A stretch of DNA of 64,000 bases, from positions 1-64,000 of the forward strand of contig NZ_JACGLT010000007.1 in assembly GCF_014062315.1 (NCBI RefSeq), given 5' to 3'. Position 1 is the stretch's first letter; every line of letters starts with the position of its first letter. The notes beneath the pieces were generated by a model, which made no database searches, had not been told where the DNA came from, and saw only the letters and a program-made list of their open reading frames with translations. Origin of the DNA: Gelidibacter maritimus. GTDB lineage: Bacteria; Bacteroidota; Bacteroidia; Flavobacteriales; Flavobacteriaceae. Both the position numbers and the translations under genes were made by a program. This document shows, piece after piece, positions 53,590 to 63,010 of this stretch.

Positions 53590-54999
53590 TTATTTCCAAA
53601 ACTCTTCAATTTCCTCAAGCGTTTTGCCAGTTGTTTCTGGAACTAATTTCCATATTATATACATGTAGGGCAAGCACATAATTGCAAACAGTAAGAAGGT
53701 GCCTTCAGGGGAAAGTGTTTCTAATAGCCATGGGGTTAGCTGACCTACAATAAAAGTTCCAACCCATAATGAAAAGCCTGATATTGACATGGCTATGCCT
53801 CTAATTTTTGTTGGGTACATTTCAGAGAGCAATACGAAGATTACAGCCGAAATAGAGATTGCCGTAAAGAAAATGTAGGCTAAGAAAAATATTAGAAGAA
53901 AATGGCTCGGAAAGCTTAAAGTGTTTTCGGTGTAAAAATATCCTGATATGAGCAGAAGTGTTACAATCATTCCTGTTACCCCAAAATACACCAGTTTCTT
54001 TCGTCCAACCTTATCGATAATATAGAATGCCAATATGGTGGTGAGAACGTTGACCCCTCCAACCAAAACTTGATAAAATAAAGCGTCGCCGCCTGATAGA
54101 CCGCTTTGCTCAAATATAGAAGGTCCGTAATACAGGACGGCGTTAACACCCATAAATTGACCTAATATGGCAATGGCGGCCCCGATTAATACAGCTTTAA
54201 AGAGTGCAGGCGTCTTGAGTGTTTCCCAGGTGGACAATTGTTGTTTGCTCAGCGCCTGTTGCATGTCTTTTAATTGTATCATAACTCTTTCTTTAGAGCG
54301 AAATATATCCGATAGTACTTTGACTGCTTTATTCTCTTTGTTTTTCATAAAAAGCCATCTTGGACTCTCAGGTAATAAAAAAACAATTATTAAAAAAATT
54401 GCGGCAGGAATGGCTTCCATACCTAACATGCCTCTCCAAACTTCCTTAATAAAAACCAGGTCCATTAAGTGGTTGCCTTTTAAAGGTGCAGATGTGGAAT
54501 GATCAAGGAGCTTGAAATTTACTAAATATGCTCCTAAAAACCCTAGTGTGATGGCTAATTGGTAAAGGGTTACTAAACTTCCTCTGATTTTCTCATGAGC
54601 AATTTCAGAAATGTACATCGGCGAAATTATTGAGATCATTCCAATGCCAATACCTCCCAATATTCTATATACTACTAAAATATCCATAGTAGTCGCTAAC
54701 GCACAGCCTGTTGCAGAAATTAAAAAGAAAAGAGCTGATAGTCCCATGCTTTTTTTTCTTCCAATTAAGTCACTAAACCACCCTGCAATTGAAACACCCA
54801 AAATTGAGCCAATGAGTGCAGAACTAACGTACCATCCCTGCATGACGGGGCTTAAATCGAATTGCTTTGTCACCATGCTTATGGTTCCCGATATTACAGC
54901 GGTATCGTATCCAAATAAGAAGCCCCCTAGGGCGGCTACAATCGAAAGAAAGCTTAAGTAGGCAAAATTTACTTCTTTGTTGATCATTTTTATATCCAT
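53590..54999 (-). CDS. MFS sugar/H+ symporter
   Basis: This 12-helix inner-membrane transporter has about 469 residues; from the ATG at 54999 it begins MDIKMINKEVNFAY. Starts at 55026 and 54987 are also possible. Sugar-porter signatures are complete: GGFLFGYDTAVISGT, SDLIGRKKSMG, PESPRWLFMKNKE, GRKKLVYFG in the central repeat, and PETTGKTLEEIEEFW at the end. It probably brings in the monosaccharide liberated by the neighbouring SusCD system, feeding the epimerase. It is separately transcribed, convergent with the ROK gene. Confidence 0.92.
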   Translation of the reverse strand: MDIKMINKEVNFAYLSFLSIVAALGGFLFGYDTAVISGTISMVTKQFDLSPVMQGWYVSSALIGSILGVSIAGWFSDLIGRKKSMGLSALFFLISATGCALATTMDILVVYRILGGIGIGMISIISPMYISEIAHEKIRGSLVTLYQLAITLGFLGAYLVNFKLLDHSTSAPLKGNHLMDLVFIKEVWRGMLGMEAIPAAIFLIIVFLLPESPRWLFMKNKENKAVKVLSDIFRSKERVMIQLKDMQQALSKQQLSTWETLKTPALFKAVLIGAAIAILGQFMGVNAVLYYGPSIFEQSGLSGGDALFYQVLVGGVNVLTTILAFYIIDKVGRKKLVYFGVTGMIVTLLLISGYFYTENTLSFPSHFLLIFFLAYIFFTAISISAVIFVLLSEMYPTKIRGIAMSISGFSLWVGTFIVGQLTPWLLETLSPEGTFLLFAIMCLPYMYIIWKLVPETTGKTLEEIEEFWK

Positions 55000-55269
55000 G
55001 GCAAAAAGAATGGTTAAGACTTGCAATGTTAAATAAAATTATTTATATACCATGTATTAATTAAAAAAATTAATAATTAAATTCTGTAAGAATGGATTTG
55101 ATGAGTAAAATCATTTAATCTATAAAAGATATCTTTAGTTTGAAAACGTATTGGGTTGCAAAGTAAAAAGCGCTATGGTGAATAGGGGAGATTACGTTGT
55201 TTCGTGATCGGATTAAATGGAGGAGGAGTAATCCTGATTCCTTAATAAAACGAGATTGTAATATACAAG

Positions 55270-55297
55270 AAAACCCCTCCAAAACTGAAGGGGTTTT
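55270..55297 (-). terminator. Intrinsic terminator after the histone-like gene
   Basis: AAAACCCCT (55270-55278) pairs with AGGGGTTTT (55289-55297), with a T-run on either strand. On the minus strand it follows the small histone-like gene that stops at 55369. The rest of 55027-55269 shows no gene. Confidence 0.75.
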
Positions 55298-55368
55298 TGA
55301 TTGTAATTGGATATGGTAAGCATTAAATTCTTATCCTTATGCGTGCGATTCTCACTGGGTGTTAATGC

Positions 55369-55545
55369 TTATTTTTTTGATTCCGCAATAGACACCTTAC
55401 GGAATTCTTTCAATAATTTTTCTAAGGCCAATGACGCTTTTCTCGCTCTTGTTCCTGCAGATTTGTTTCCGCTTTCCAACTGTAATTTAGCGTCACTTTC
55501 AAATGCTTCGTAAGTGCTTTGCATGTTTTCAATAAGTTCTTTCAT
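55369..55545 (-). CDS. Small histone H1-like protein
   Basis: This 58-residue, Lys/Arg-rich, all-helical protein begins MKELIENMQSTYEAFESD and continues with NKSAGTRARKASLALEKLL, ending AESKK. It matches the size and pattern of the tiny histone H1-like proteins widespread in Bacteroidota, thought to bind DNA. An intrinsic terminator follows at 55270-55297 with only a short 3' region, supporting a real monocistronic gene. Upstream promoter not resolved. Confidence 0.85.
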   Translation of the reverse strand: MKELIENMQSTYEAFESDAKLQLESGNKSAGTRARKASLALEKLLKEFRKVSIAESKK

Positions 55546-55863
55546 AAGATTTGTATTTTAAATTTTTAAAATGGCGAAAATATAATTTTTCTGCCTAAAT
55601 ACCTGCAATAGATCAAGAAATTACCAACGCTGGAGTTTGTTTACGATCAGGGTTCGAAAGGATTGATAATAGAGAAAATCCAGTCTTATTCTTAAGTAGA
55701 TAGTCCAGAAAACCGTCAATGAGTGAAGTTTTTTAACGGATAGTATTGATTCCATGAGTATATTCCGTGATCTGATCCAGATCTTGACAAATGAAATAAA
55801 AAACATTTATATAGAATTCAGAAAATTGCAGCAGGGGTGTATGGGAAATATTATTTTTTACCA

Positions 55864-55957
55864 TAGATTTGAAACGGTTGAAATGATGGATTTATTTTTA
55901 TTGTTTTAATTTTAGGCCTACTCCGTCGTCGTAGATTTTAAGGAGTAGGCTTTTTTT
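55864..55957 (+). ncRNA. Predicted orphan sRNA with CATAnnTTTG promoter
   Basis: The -7 box TAGATTTG (55864-55871) gives an expected start near 55878. A strong terminator, GCCTACTCC (55916-55924)/GGAGTAGGC (55942-55950) with seven T, ends at 55957, so the RNA is about 80 nt. As in the two cassettes at 23.9 and 24.4 kb, a minus-strand ATG (55864) abuts the -7 box; here it opens only a 43-codon frame (55733-55864). No conserved GACTAATTCTAATA block was found beyond. The rest of 55546-56133 holds no gene. Confidence 0.45.
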
Positions 55958-56133
55958 ATAAACTATGATCATGATCCGAAGCTTGTTGAATTTTAATATA
56001 TATAAAGCGTTGCAATGATGAACAATAGCTTTATTATCTCTAATACAATGGTATTGGATCTCATTGTAGTTTAGAAATTGACTAACTTGGTAGATTAATT
56101 TATTTAGACCAAGTATGTAAAAACAATAATACC

Positions 56134-59100
56134 ATGGCGGACTCCAATTTGCATGATTCTAACATATATCAAACAGCTTTTGAACTGGCACCTTTCCCTA
56201 TGTGGATATATGATTTGGAAACGTTACGTTTCTTGAAAGTCAATAATGAAGCCATCATGCAATACGGTTACAGTCAGGAGGAGTTTTTTAACATGACCAT
56301 TACAGAGGTCCGTTCTACATTAGATACTCCTGACTCGGAAAACGGAGTCAACGATTCAATACTCAGTAGCGAACCTTATGAAGAGAGGGAGGTCAGGCAT
56401 CGAAAGCGGGATGGGAGTTATATAAGTGCTCGGATTAAAAGCAACTTAATTGAGTATGGAAAAAAAACAGCGAAACTTGTTATTGCCATCAATTTAAACG
56501 AATGTGATTATCGTGGAGAACAAATAGATTCACAAAAGCCATATTTAAGTGCGATTGACGAAATTAATCAATTATTACTTAAAACTGACGACGTCTTCAA
56601 ATCATTACATGATTGCTTCAACACCATAGGAAATATAGTTGAAGTGGATTGTATTTTTCAGTTCAAGAATAATCTTGAGGATAAATCAACGTCGCATAAA
56701 TTGGAGTGGCATAAAGGAAGTTTAGACTTCGAAAATTACGATCTTGACCTTCAAGATATTCCTTTTTCTAATTTAACAAATGTCATGCAACGGCTTCAAA
56801 ATAAAGATCATTTTGAGGGAGCTGTTGATAGCCTAAATTCTCCGTGGATTCAAGAATTTTTAGAAAATAGAGACATTAAATATATTCTGCTGATTCCGAT
56901 CTGGGTACGAGAAGAGTTTTATGGGTTTATTGGTTTTGGTAATAGTCACAATACCAAGGAGGTGTGTGCGGCTGATTTTCAGTTTCTTAAAACAATGGCT
57001 TCCCATCTTGGACATGTCCTGAAAAGAAGTGAAATGTACCAAGACCTGATTTACAGTGAGGCCCAATTTAAATCATTGATTGAAAATGGTAAAGATCTTA
57101 TTGCAATACTAGATAGTAATGGAACATTTAAATATGTGTCACCAAGTTCAAATACGATTTTAGGCAGTGATCCTGAGGTCTATGTCGGTAAAAGTTTCTT
57201 TGATTTTATCTATGAAGTTGACGTGCCTCTTATGGAAACCTATTTGAGTGAGATATTAGAAAAAAAGAGCATATCAATTCAACCATATCGATTTCCTGAT
57301 GCTGAGGGCAATTGGCGGTGGATTCGAACGGAATTGACTAATCATCTTAACACTCCGCTAATTGAGGGGATTGTAGCCAATACAGTTGATGTTACTGCCG
57401 AAGTTGAGAAAAAAATGGTGGATAACTTAGTTACTGCCATGACTTTGGCTATAGGGAAACCAGGATTACTGACAAAATGTTTAAATAAGGGTTTAAACCA
57501 TCTATTACAAATTTCTAGAATATGTGTCAGCGAAATTTGGCTCGTTTCTCCTGATGAAAATCGACTAAATTTAATTTCTAAATCGAGTTGTAACGAAACG
57601 ATCGAAAAATTTTATCATAATTCTTCAAGTTTAGACAGTTTAAGTCCTGGAGAAGGACTGCCTGGTTACACATGGACTGAGAAAAAAGTTACGGTATGGA
57701 CGGATATTTCCAATGATAGGAAGTTCCTCCGGTATGCCGCAGCAGATGCTTCAAATATCCATACGGCAATAGGTCTACCATTACTATATAATGAAGAATA
57801 CTTGGGCTGTATTATTTGTTTTTCCCACCTTAGGGAAGGTGAGCTTAATGATCAAATTAACATACTTGCAGCAGTAAGTAAACAAATAGGGGCCATTGTA
57901 AAACAGAAAATTACAGAAGTAGAATATCGTAACTTTTTCAATATTTCTCCTGATCCACATGTCATCGTTGGTTTTGATGGGTATATTAAGAAATGCAATA
58001 AAGCATTTATTGAATTGCTCGAATATGATGATGACAAAATCAAAAATCGATCTATTTCTCAATTTATTCATAGCGATGATCAACGCACATTTCTATATAA
58101 GTTGAAAAAAATGGTTGATGCGGTTGATGATTCAAAATCAATTGAAACCAGGTTTATAACGAAAAATGGTCAGATAAAAATACTGAAATGGTCGGGCACA
58201 AGTATATCTGAATCGAAAGTTTTTGTAGCTGCAGCTCAAGATGTTACAGAGCAAAGAAGTGTAGAAGAAAACTTGAAAAAAGCATATGAACGTCTCCGAA
58301 CTGCCCAAAAGATTGCTAAAATTGGTTATTGGGTTAAAGAGTTTAATTGCGATGAGTCAGTTTGGAGTGAAGAAACCTACAGTATTTATGAACGTTCTCC
58401 TGAGACATTTACTCCTACAATGGAAAGTATTGCCAAAGCATTCCACCCTGACGATAGATACCTAATCACAAGTAATCCTTCTGAGAATTTGGAGCCAGGA
58501 AAGTTGCGAAGCTTTGAGCATAGAATACTAACCAAATCGGGTAAAGTGAAATGGGTGCGTCAGGAGATTAGGATGTTGACAACTAATTTAGGTGAGCCCA
58601 TTCAGTTAGAAGGAACGATTCAAGACATTACAGAGAGGAAAAAATATGAAGATCAATTGACCATCAGTAATGAGAAATTTAGATTGGCTATGCAGGCCAG
58701 TAATGAAATTATATGGGAAATTGATCATGGAAAACAAAAGGTAGTGCGGGGCAAAAGTCGTAAGCAGCCATTTAGATATGGAAAGACTGAAACGTTTTCA
58801 AAGGAAAACTCTTGGTTTAGCAAAATGCATGCGGAGGATCGAGATAAAACATGGGAATCGATAAACAGAGCATTTCGTAATAAACGAAAAAAATCTTGGC
58901 AGGGTGAGTATAGAATTCTCTCTTCTGACGGTTCTGAAGTGTTTTTTGTTGATAGGTGTTATATTTTAAGGGATAAATTAGGAAATCCAATTCGATCCGT
59001 AGGCTCGTCATTAGATGTCACAGATTCTCGTCAACAATTACAACGCATTAAAAAACAGAATAAAAACCTGCGAGAAATTGCTTGGTTGCAATCTCACGTC

Positions 59101-59292
59101 ATTCGCTCTCCACTTTCTAAAATAATGGGCTTAACATATCTGTCCAGGGAGCTTAATGGGGGAGGGAAGTCCAATGATGAAATTATGGAAATGATTTCGG
59201 AGGCAGCCAACGAACTTGATGTGGTTATCCGTGAAATTACTAATAAAACCAATACCATTCAGGATGAAGATTCACGAAATTTTATTAATTGA
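56134..59292 (+). CDS. Multi-PAS/GAF sensor with histidine-phosphotransfer helix but no ATPase domain
   Basis: This 1052-residue cytoplasmic protein has no membrane segment. Domains in order: PAS (10-125), GAF-like (145-305), PAS (310-430), GAF-like (435-590), PAS (595-715), PAS (720-840), PAS (845-970), and a terminal dimerisation helix with the H-box-like LQSHVIRSPLSKIMGL (His about 988). The protein then stops after about 60 residues; the N, G1 and G2 boxes of an HATPase domain are absent. It overlaps the response-regulator gene by 29 nt. It may be phosphorylated by another kinase, or act by dimer switching. Confidence 0.85.
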   Translation: MADSNLHDSNIYQTAFELAPFPMWIYDLETLRFLKVNNEAIMQYGYSQEEFFNMTITEVRSTLDTPDSENGVNDSILSSEPYEEREVRHRKRDGSYISARIKSNLIEYGKKTAKLVIAINLNECDYRGEQIDSQKPYLSAIDEINQLLLKTDDVFKSLHDCFNTIGNIVEVDCIFQFKNNLEDKSTSHKLEWHKGSLDFENYDLDLQDIPFSNLTNVMQRLQNKDHFEGAVDSLNSPWIQEFLENRDIKYILLIPIWVREEFYGFIGFGNSHNTKEVCAADFQFLKTMASHLGHVLKRSEMYQDLIYSEAQFKSLIENGKDLIAILDSNGTFKYVSPSSNTILGSDPEVYVGKSFFDFIYEVDVPLMETYLSEILEKKSISIQPYRFPDAEGNWRWIRTELTNHLNTPLIEGIVANTVDVTAEVEKKMVDNLVTAMTLAIGKPGLLTKCLNKGLNHLLQISRICVSEIWLVSPDENRLNLISKSSCNETIEKFYHNSSSLDSLSPGEGLPGYTWTEKKVTVWTDISNDRKFLRYAAADASNIHTAIGLPLLYNEEYLGCIICFSHLREGELNDQINILAAVSKQIGAIVKQKITEVEYRNFFNISPDPHVIVGFDGYIKKCNKAFIELLEYDDDKIKNRSISQFIHSDDQRTFLYKLKKMVDAVDDSKSIETRFITKNGQIKILKWSGTSISESKVFVAAAQDVTEQRSVEENLKKAYERLRTAQKIAKIGYWVKEFNCDESVWSEETYSIYERSPETFTPTMESIAKAFHPDDRYLITSNPSENLEPGKLRSFEHRILTKSGKVKWVRQEIRMLTTNLGEPIQLEGTIQDITERKKYEDQLTISNEKFRLAMQASNEIIWEIDHGKQKVVRGKSRKQPFRYGKTETFSKENSWFSKMHAEDRDKTWESINRAFRNKRKKSWQGEYRILSSDGSEVFFVDRCYILRDKLGNPIRSVGSSLDVTDSRQQLQRIKKQNKNLREIAWLQSHVIRSPLSKIMGLTYLSRELNGGGKSNDEIMEMISEAANELDVVIREITNKTNTIQDEDSRNFIN

Positions 59293-59659
59293 TGATGATA
59301 GTGTTACAAATTTTGTTCAAAAAAAGGTTATAGAATCAGAGTTTGAAAATTTCTCCATAGAGGTTTTTCAAAATGGCTTAACAGCAATTGATTATATCCA
59401 TAAAAACCCTAAAAAATCTTATCTAATTTTTTTGGATATCAATATGCCTGTCATGAATGGCTGGGAGTTTTTGGAGGCTATTACAAATGATAAGTATTTC
59501 TATAACTTAAAGGTTTTTATTTTAACTTCGTCCTTGGATTTATCTGATATGCGTATGGCCGAGAAGCATCAGTTAGGCTCTTCATTTTTAGTAAAACCAT
59601 TAAAACGAGAGGTTCTGAAAGAAATAAAATTGAATTATGGCGTGAAGAATGCCATTTGA
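59264..59659 (+). CDS. Single-domain response regulator
   Basis: This is a 131-residue receiver domain with no output domain. The start at 59264 (MKIHEILLIDDDSVTN) was chosen over an in-frame ATG at 59216, as the latter lies deep in the sensor gene. Phosphorylation site Asp58 (YLIFLDINMPVMNG), acidic pocket at DDD10-12, Thr/Ser in LTSSLD and Lys in FLVKPLKRE are all present. It overlaps the multi-PAS sensor, so the two are coupled. It may work as a phosphate relay or by protein contacts. Confidence 0.9.
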   Translation: MKIHEILLIDDDSVTNFVQKKVIESEFENFSIEVFQNGLTAIDYIHKNPKKSYLIFLDINMPVMNGWEFLEAITNDKYFYNLKVFILTSSLDLSDMRMAEKHQLGSSFLVKPLKREVLKEIKLNYGVKNAI

Positions 59660-59791
59660 TTCTGCGCTGCTAGTGCTTCAATTGAGTCCTTATTGAGGAT
59701 TCTAATACCACACCTGCTATTTAAACGAATATAATACGTACATACGAAAAACTAAAACTACTAATAACCCTCCCAAATCACCTCGCAAATA

Positions 59792-60433
59792 ATGAAAAAA
59801 ACCAATATATTGCTTATCACGATTGGCTTCATGTGCTCCATGGCTTTAACTGCACAAAATGATTTCAAAATAGGATTAAATGCTGGAATAAACTATCCGC
59901 ATGTCAGAGGATCTGAATATGCATATAATAATTTTAAAGTAGGTTATTTGCTAGGTGCGACATTGGACTATTATCTAACGGAAAACCTATCTCTTAAAAC
60001 CAATATCAACTACGAACGCAAGGTTAAGAAAATACAACTCATTTATTTCGATAACCAAGCTCAACAAACTGGGAAGGAAAATTTCAATCAAATCCATGAG
60101 TATATCAATATCCCTGTCTTGCTTAAGTACGAGTTTGGAAGCTCTAAATTCTTTGTAAATGGTGGTCCATTTTTTAACTATCTATTTAATACCAAAATAA
60201 GTTCAGGATACGCGTATGACGATAGTGACAGTGTTTCAGAACAGAAAGATTTTGATTTCGGACTCTCTCTCGGGATAGGTACTAATATTTCTCTTAATGA
60301 GAACAATGATCTTACCATTGAGGTAAGAAATGATCTTGGGTTGATAGATACGGGGAACGTCCCAAAACACCTGGATGGCACTTTAAAAACAAATGCCATA
60401 AAATTAATATTGGGTTGGAATTTAGGGGTTTAA
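59792..60433 (+). CDS. Outer-membrane beta-barrel protein (PorT-like)
   Basis: This 213-residue exported protein has the signal MKKTNILLITIGFMCSMALT ending near AQN. The mature part has the repeated alternating pattern of an eight-stranded barrel (FKIGLNAGINYPHVRG, NLSLKTNINYERKVKK, YINIPVLLKYEFGSSKFFVN, FGLSLGIGTNISLNENND) and ends AIKLILGWNLGV, a typical OMP C-terminus. Such proteins are often annotated porin family or PorT-like. It lies 132 nt downstream of the response regulator, possibly independent. Role unknown. Confidence 0.85.
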   Translation: MKKTNILLITIGFMCSMALTAQNDFKIGLNAGINYPHVRGSEYAYNNFKVGYLLGATLDYYLTENLSLKTNINYERKVKKIQLIYFDNQAQQTGKENFNQIHEYINIPVLLKYEFGSSKFFVNGGPFFNYLFNTKISSGYAYDDSDSVSEQKDFDFGLSLGIGTNISLNENNDLTIEVRNDLGLIDTGNVPKHLDGTLKTNAIKLILGWNLGV

Positions 60434-60468
60434 GAGTGGTTTTGAAGGTTTGCATGCGCGTAGCATTC

Positions 60469-60582
60469 CTATTTTTTGTCTTTAGGAAGTCTTGAAGAAA
60501 TAGTTTTAGAATCAAATTTTGCACGTACCAGCTGTAATCTTCTTGGGTCGATTTTAATTCCTTTTGGTCTTTTGTTTATCAT
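60469..60582 (-). CDS. Possible 37-residue basic protein
   Basis: A minus-strand frame starts at 60582: MINKRPKGIKIDPRRLQLV, then RAKFDSKTISSRLPKDKK. It is strongly basic and hydrophilic, not low-complexity, and ends in the 3' region of the convergent barrel gene. No family recognised; could be chance. The surrounding 60434-60917 holds no other gene; the 60583-60806 part is AT-rich with nothing seen. Confidence 0.35.
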   Translation of the reverse strand: MINKRPKGIKIDPRRLQLVRAKFDSKTISSRLPKDKK

Positions 60583-60917
60583 AACAATTTGGATTTATAA
60601 CGGTATAAACATAAGTTATAAAACTTAAAAAAGCAACAGGTGAGAAGTTGCAGTAAGGTAGCGTTCAGGTTTTTAGTATGGTCACAATATAACTTATTAA
60701 TAAAACCATCTTTAAGTTATCTATTTCTGTTTGATTTCTAGCAGTGAATCCAGATGCAAGGTGCCAAACATTTTGGTTCAACTTGTAGAACTATTTTCAA
60801 TTCCCGTTGTCCGTCGTTAATTGTGAAGTACTTCAAGATCTATCAAAAAAACTTGTATTTTTATACACAAATAAATGGTTTTTTGGTCATCAATTTCCGA
60901 AATTGAAAACACCTAGC

Positions 60918-61484
60918 ATGAAAAATAATCTAAACGGTATGATGTGTCTGGATGTGTATTTATCCGCTCTATCTAAAGAAGAATTCGAAAAAGTTGAGCC
61001 ACACATCCAAAACCCAAAAGTTAAGTCAATGCCATTGTTGAGTTGGGATCTCTATATGGAAGGATTTAACCTACAGGTAAAAAAGGCGATAAAACGACAG
61101 GAAAGGGAGAAGGTATTAGAATTAGCAAAAAAATTCAATTGGAGTAACGACCTGAGCGCCGTTTTCCCTGAAAATGATTATGAGGCTATAATCATCACAG
61201 ATTTACAACAAAACATAATTTGGGTCAATGATGGATTTTCAATCATGACTGGATATTCCAAGAGCTTTGCAATGAATAAAACACCCAGATTTTTACAAGG
61301 AGAAGAAACATTGAAAGTCAGCAAAAGCAGGATCAGAAATAAAATCCTGAAGCAAGTGCCATTTAAAGAAGTAATTGTTAACCATAAAAAAGATGGGACG
61401 GCGTATTCCTGTGAGGTTAATATTATTCCATTAATCAATGACAGACCCACCCACTTTATAGCCTTTGAAAAAGAAGTAATATGA
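60918..61484 (+). CDS. PAS protein with LOV-like core lacking the photoactive cysteine
   Basis: This is about 188 residues from the ATG at 60918 (MKNNLNGMMCLDVYL); an upstream ATG at 60807 adds an unlikely tail. The N-terminal 75 residues are helical. Residues 85-188 are a PAS domain of LOV type: WVNDGFSIMTGYSKSFAMNK, TPRFLQGEETLKVSKSRIR, HKKDGTAYSCEVNIIPLIN. In true LOV domains the third strand region reads GxNCRFLQ; here NKTPRFLQ replaces it, so the flavin-adduct Cys is missing. It overlaps the thioesterase start by 4 nt. It may be a redox or ligand sensor. Confidence 0.78.
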   Translation: MKNNLNGMMCLDVYLSALSKEEFEKVEPHIQNPKVKSMPLLSWDLYMEGFNLQVKKAIKRQEREKVLELAKKFNWSNDLSAVFPENDYEAIIITDLQQNIIWVNDGFSIMTGYSKSFAMNKTPRFLQGEETLKVSKSRIRNKILKQVPFKEVIVNHKKDGTAYSCEVNIIPLINDRPTHFIAFEKEVI

Positions 61485-61867
61485 TAAACGTACAAGAACA
61501 AATTGATCAATCGAGAACCTCAATTTTTAAAGCTGTTTTCCCCAATACCACGAACCATTATGATACTCTTTTTGGAGGTACTGCTATGCAGCTCATGGAC
61601 GAAACGGCCTTTATTACGGCAACCCGATTTAGCCGCCAACAAATGGTAACAGTTTGTAGTGATAAGATAGATTTTACAAAACCAATACCAGCGGGAACCA
61701 TTATTGAATTGAATGGTTATGTGACTAAGGTCGGAACGACAAGTTTAAAAGTGAGGGTTGATATATTTGTTGAGGAAATGTATACAAATGCTAGGGAAAA
61801 AGCGGTTTCTGGTGAGTTTACGTTTGTTGCAATTGATGGCAATAAAAAACCGGTAAAGATCATATAG
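61481..61867 (+). CDS. Hotdog-fold acyl-CoA thioesterase (YciA-like)
   Basis: This 128-residue cytoplasmic thioesterase hydrolyses acyl-CoA to free acid and CoA. Catalytic-region motif NHYDTLFGGTAMQLMDETA has the conserved Asn, GG and Asp, and it continues VTVCSDKIDFTKPIPAGTII. Length is normal for the single-hotdog family. ATGA overlap with the PAS gene couples the two, suggesting that thioesterase levels are linked to the sensor. The convergent AraC gene lies 26 nt after its stop. Confidence 0.9.
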   Translation: MINVQEQIDQSRTSIFKAVFPNTTNHYDTLFGGTAMQLMDETAFITATRFSRQQMVTVCSDKIDFTKPIPAGTIIELNGYVTKVGTTSLKVRVDIFVEEMYTNAREKAVSGEFTFVAIDGNKKPVKII

Positions 61868-61893
61868 CCCATATAACGATTTATTTTATTTAG

Positions 61894-62847
61894 TTATATC
61901 AATCGCGATAAACTTGTTGGTGGTTTTCCGTAGAATTTTTTAAAAGCGGTCGAAAACTGAACCAATCCTTTGTAACCACATTTATGGGCAATATCCGTAA
62001 TGGAATGCTCTCCCTCTTTTATGAGATCCATGGCATATTTCATTCTCAAGCTTATGACATATTGTTTGATCGTCGTTCCAAAACAGATTTTAAATTCTTT
62101 TTTTAAGGCATATTCATTTAAATAAATCTGTTTCGATAACTCTTTTAAACTTGGGGCATTCACGTAGTTGGTGTCTAGAATACTTTTAGCCTCTTTCAAC
62201 TTTTCAAAATTTTCATCTGAGATTTTTTGGGCTTGGGAGTTTAAATGGTATTGCTGATAAAGATCGAAATGCAGCAGAAGTAATTCTTGAATTTTATTTT
62301 CGAGATAAAGACGTTTAAGTTCTCCTACATAATTACATTTGTCAATATCGTTGAGAACGGATTGAATCCATGTGGTAAAGGTGACATAAGAATCAAACAG
62401 ACTGCAGCTTTTGCCTAATTTAATACTGTCAGAAAATTTATTAAGTAGACCAGAGTTTTTTGGGATCAATCTAAAGTATAACTCAAGTGAGAGGATAATG
62501 ACGATCATATCTGATGGATTGACCTCAGGTATTCTAAATTTTTGTTCCATCGCTGGAGAAAAATGAACGTTGTGCGTGTTCACTGGAAATCTTTCTTTTT
62601 CTTGGCTTCCCAATCCGCTTCTTGCGCACTCAAATATGAATTCCATGATAATGCAATCCCCATCCACCTTGAAACAATAATCACAGTCAGGTTCGAATTC
62701 TATTGATACATCTAAGAGTAAAAAATTCCTGGAAAGGTGCTTTGAGCATTTAGAGCAGCCAATTTTAGTGTTGATAATCTTTATCTTATGTTCTTCCAGC
62801 CAACCAGAGTCAATTGTTAAACGTCTTTTATGTGATTGATGAGGCAT
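61894..62847 (-). CDS. AraC-family regulator next to a siderophore permease (PchR-like)
   Basis: This 317-residue regulator has a variable N-terminus with four paired cysteines (GCSKCSK near residue 30, DCDYCFK near 55) and a C-terminal AraC double HTH: LKELSKQIYLNEYALKKEFK, then FGTTIKQYVISLRMKYAMDL, SITDIAHKCGYKGLVQFSTA and FYGKPPTS. Divergent from the ABC permease of the next gene with about 163 bp between. In Bacteroidota and Pseudomonas, PchR-type AraC regulators control siderophore uptake, so it is likely the local iron regulator. The cysteines could be a metal or redox switch, which is a guess. Confidence 0.82.
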   Translation of the reverse strand: MPHQSHKRRLTIDSGWLEEHKIKIINTKIGCSKCSKHLSRNFLLLDVSIEFEPDCDYCFKVDGDCIIMEFIFECARSGLGSQEKERFPVNTHNVHFSPAMEQKFRIPEVNPSDMIVIILSLELYFRLIPKNSGLLNKFSDSIKLGKSCSLFDSYVTFTTWIQSVLNDIDKCNYVGELKRLYLENKIQELLLLHFDLYQQYHLNSQAQKISDENFEKLKEAKSILDTNYVNAPSLKELSKQIYLNEYALKKEFKICFGTTIKQYVISLRMKYAMDLIKEGEHSITDIAHKCGYKGLVQFSTAFKKFYGKPPTSLSRLI

Positions 62848-63010
62848 ACCATGTGCTTTATTAAAATCTGTAATATTCCAATTATATTAAAAAGGTTTCC
62901 ACTTCTATTAAACATCATTTACAGGTCCTTTCTATTTTTGTGTAAATATAATTTAAACTTAGTCTAAATAAGAATAAGATTATTTTAAAATATAGAACAA
63001 GCAAAAAAAA

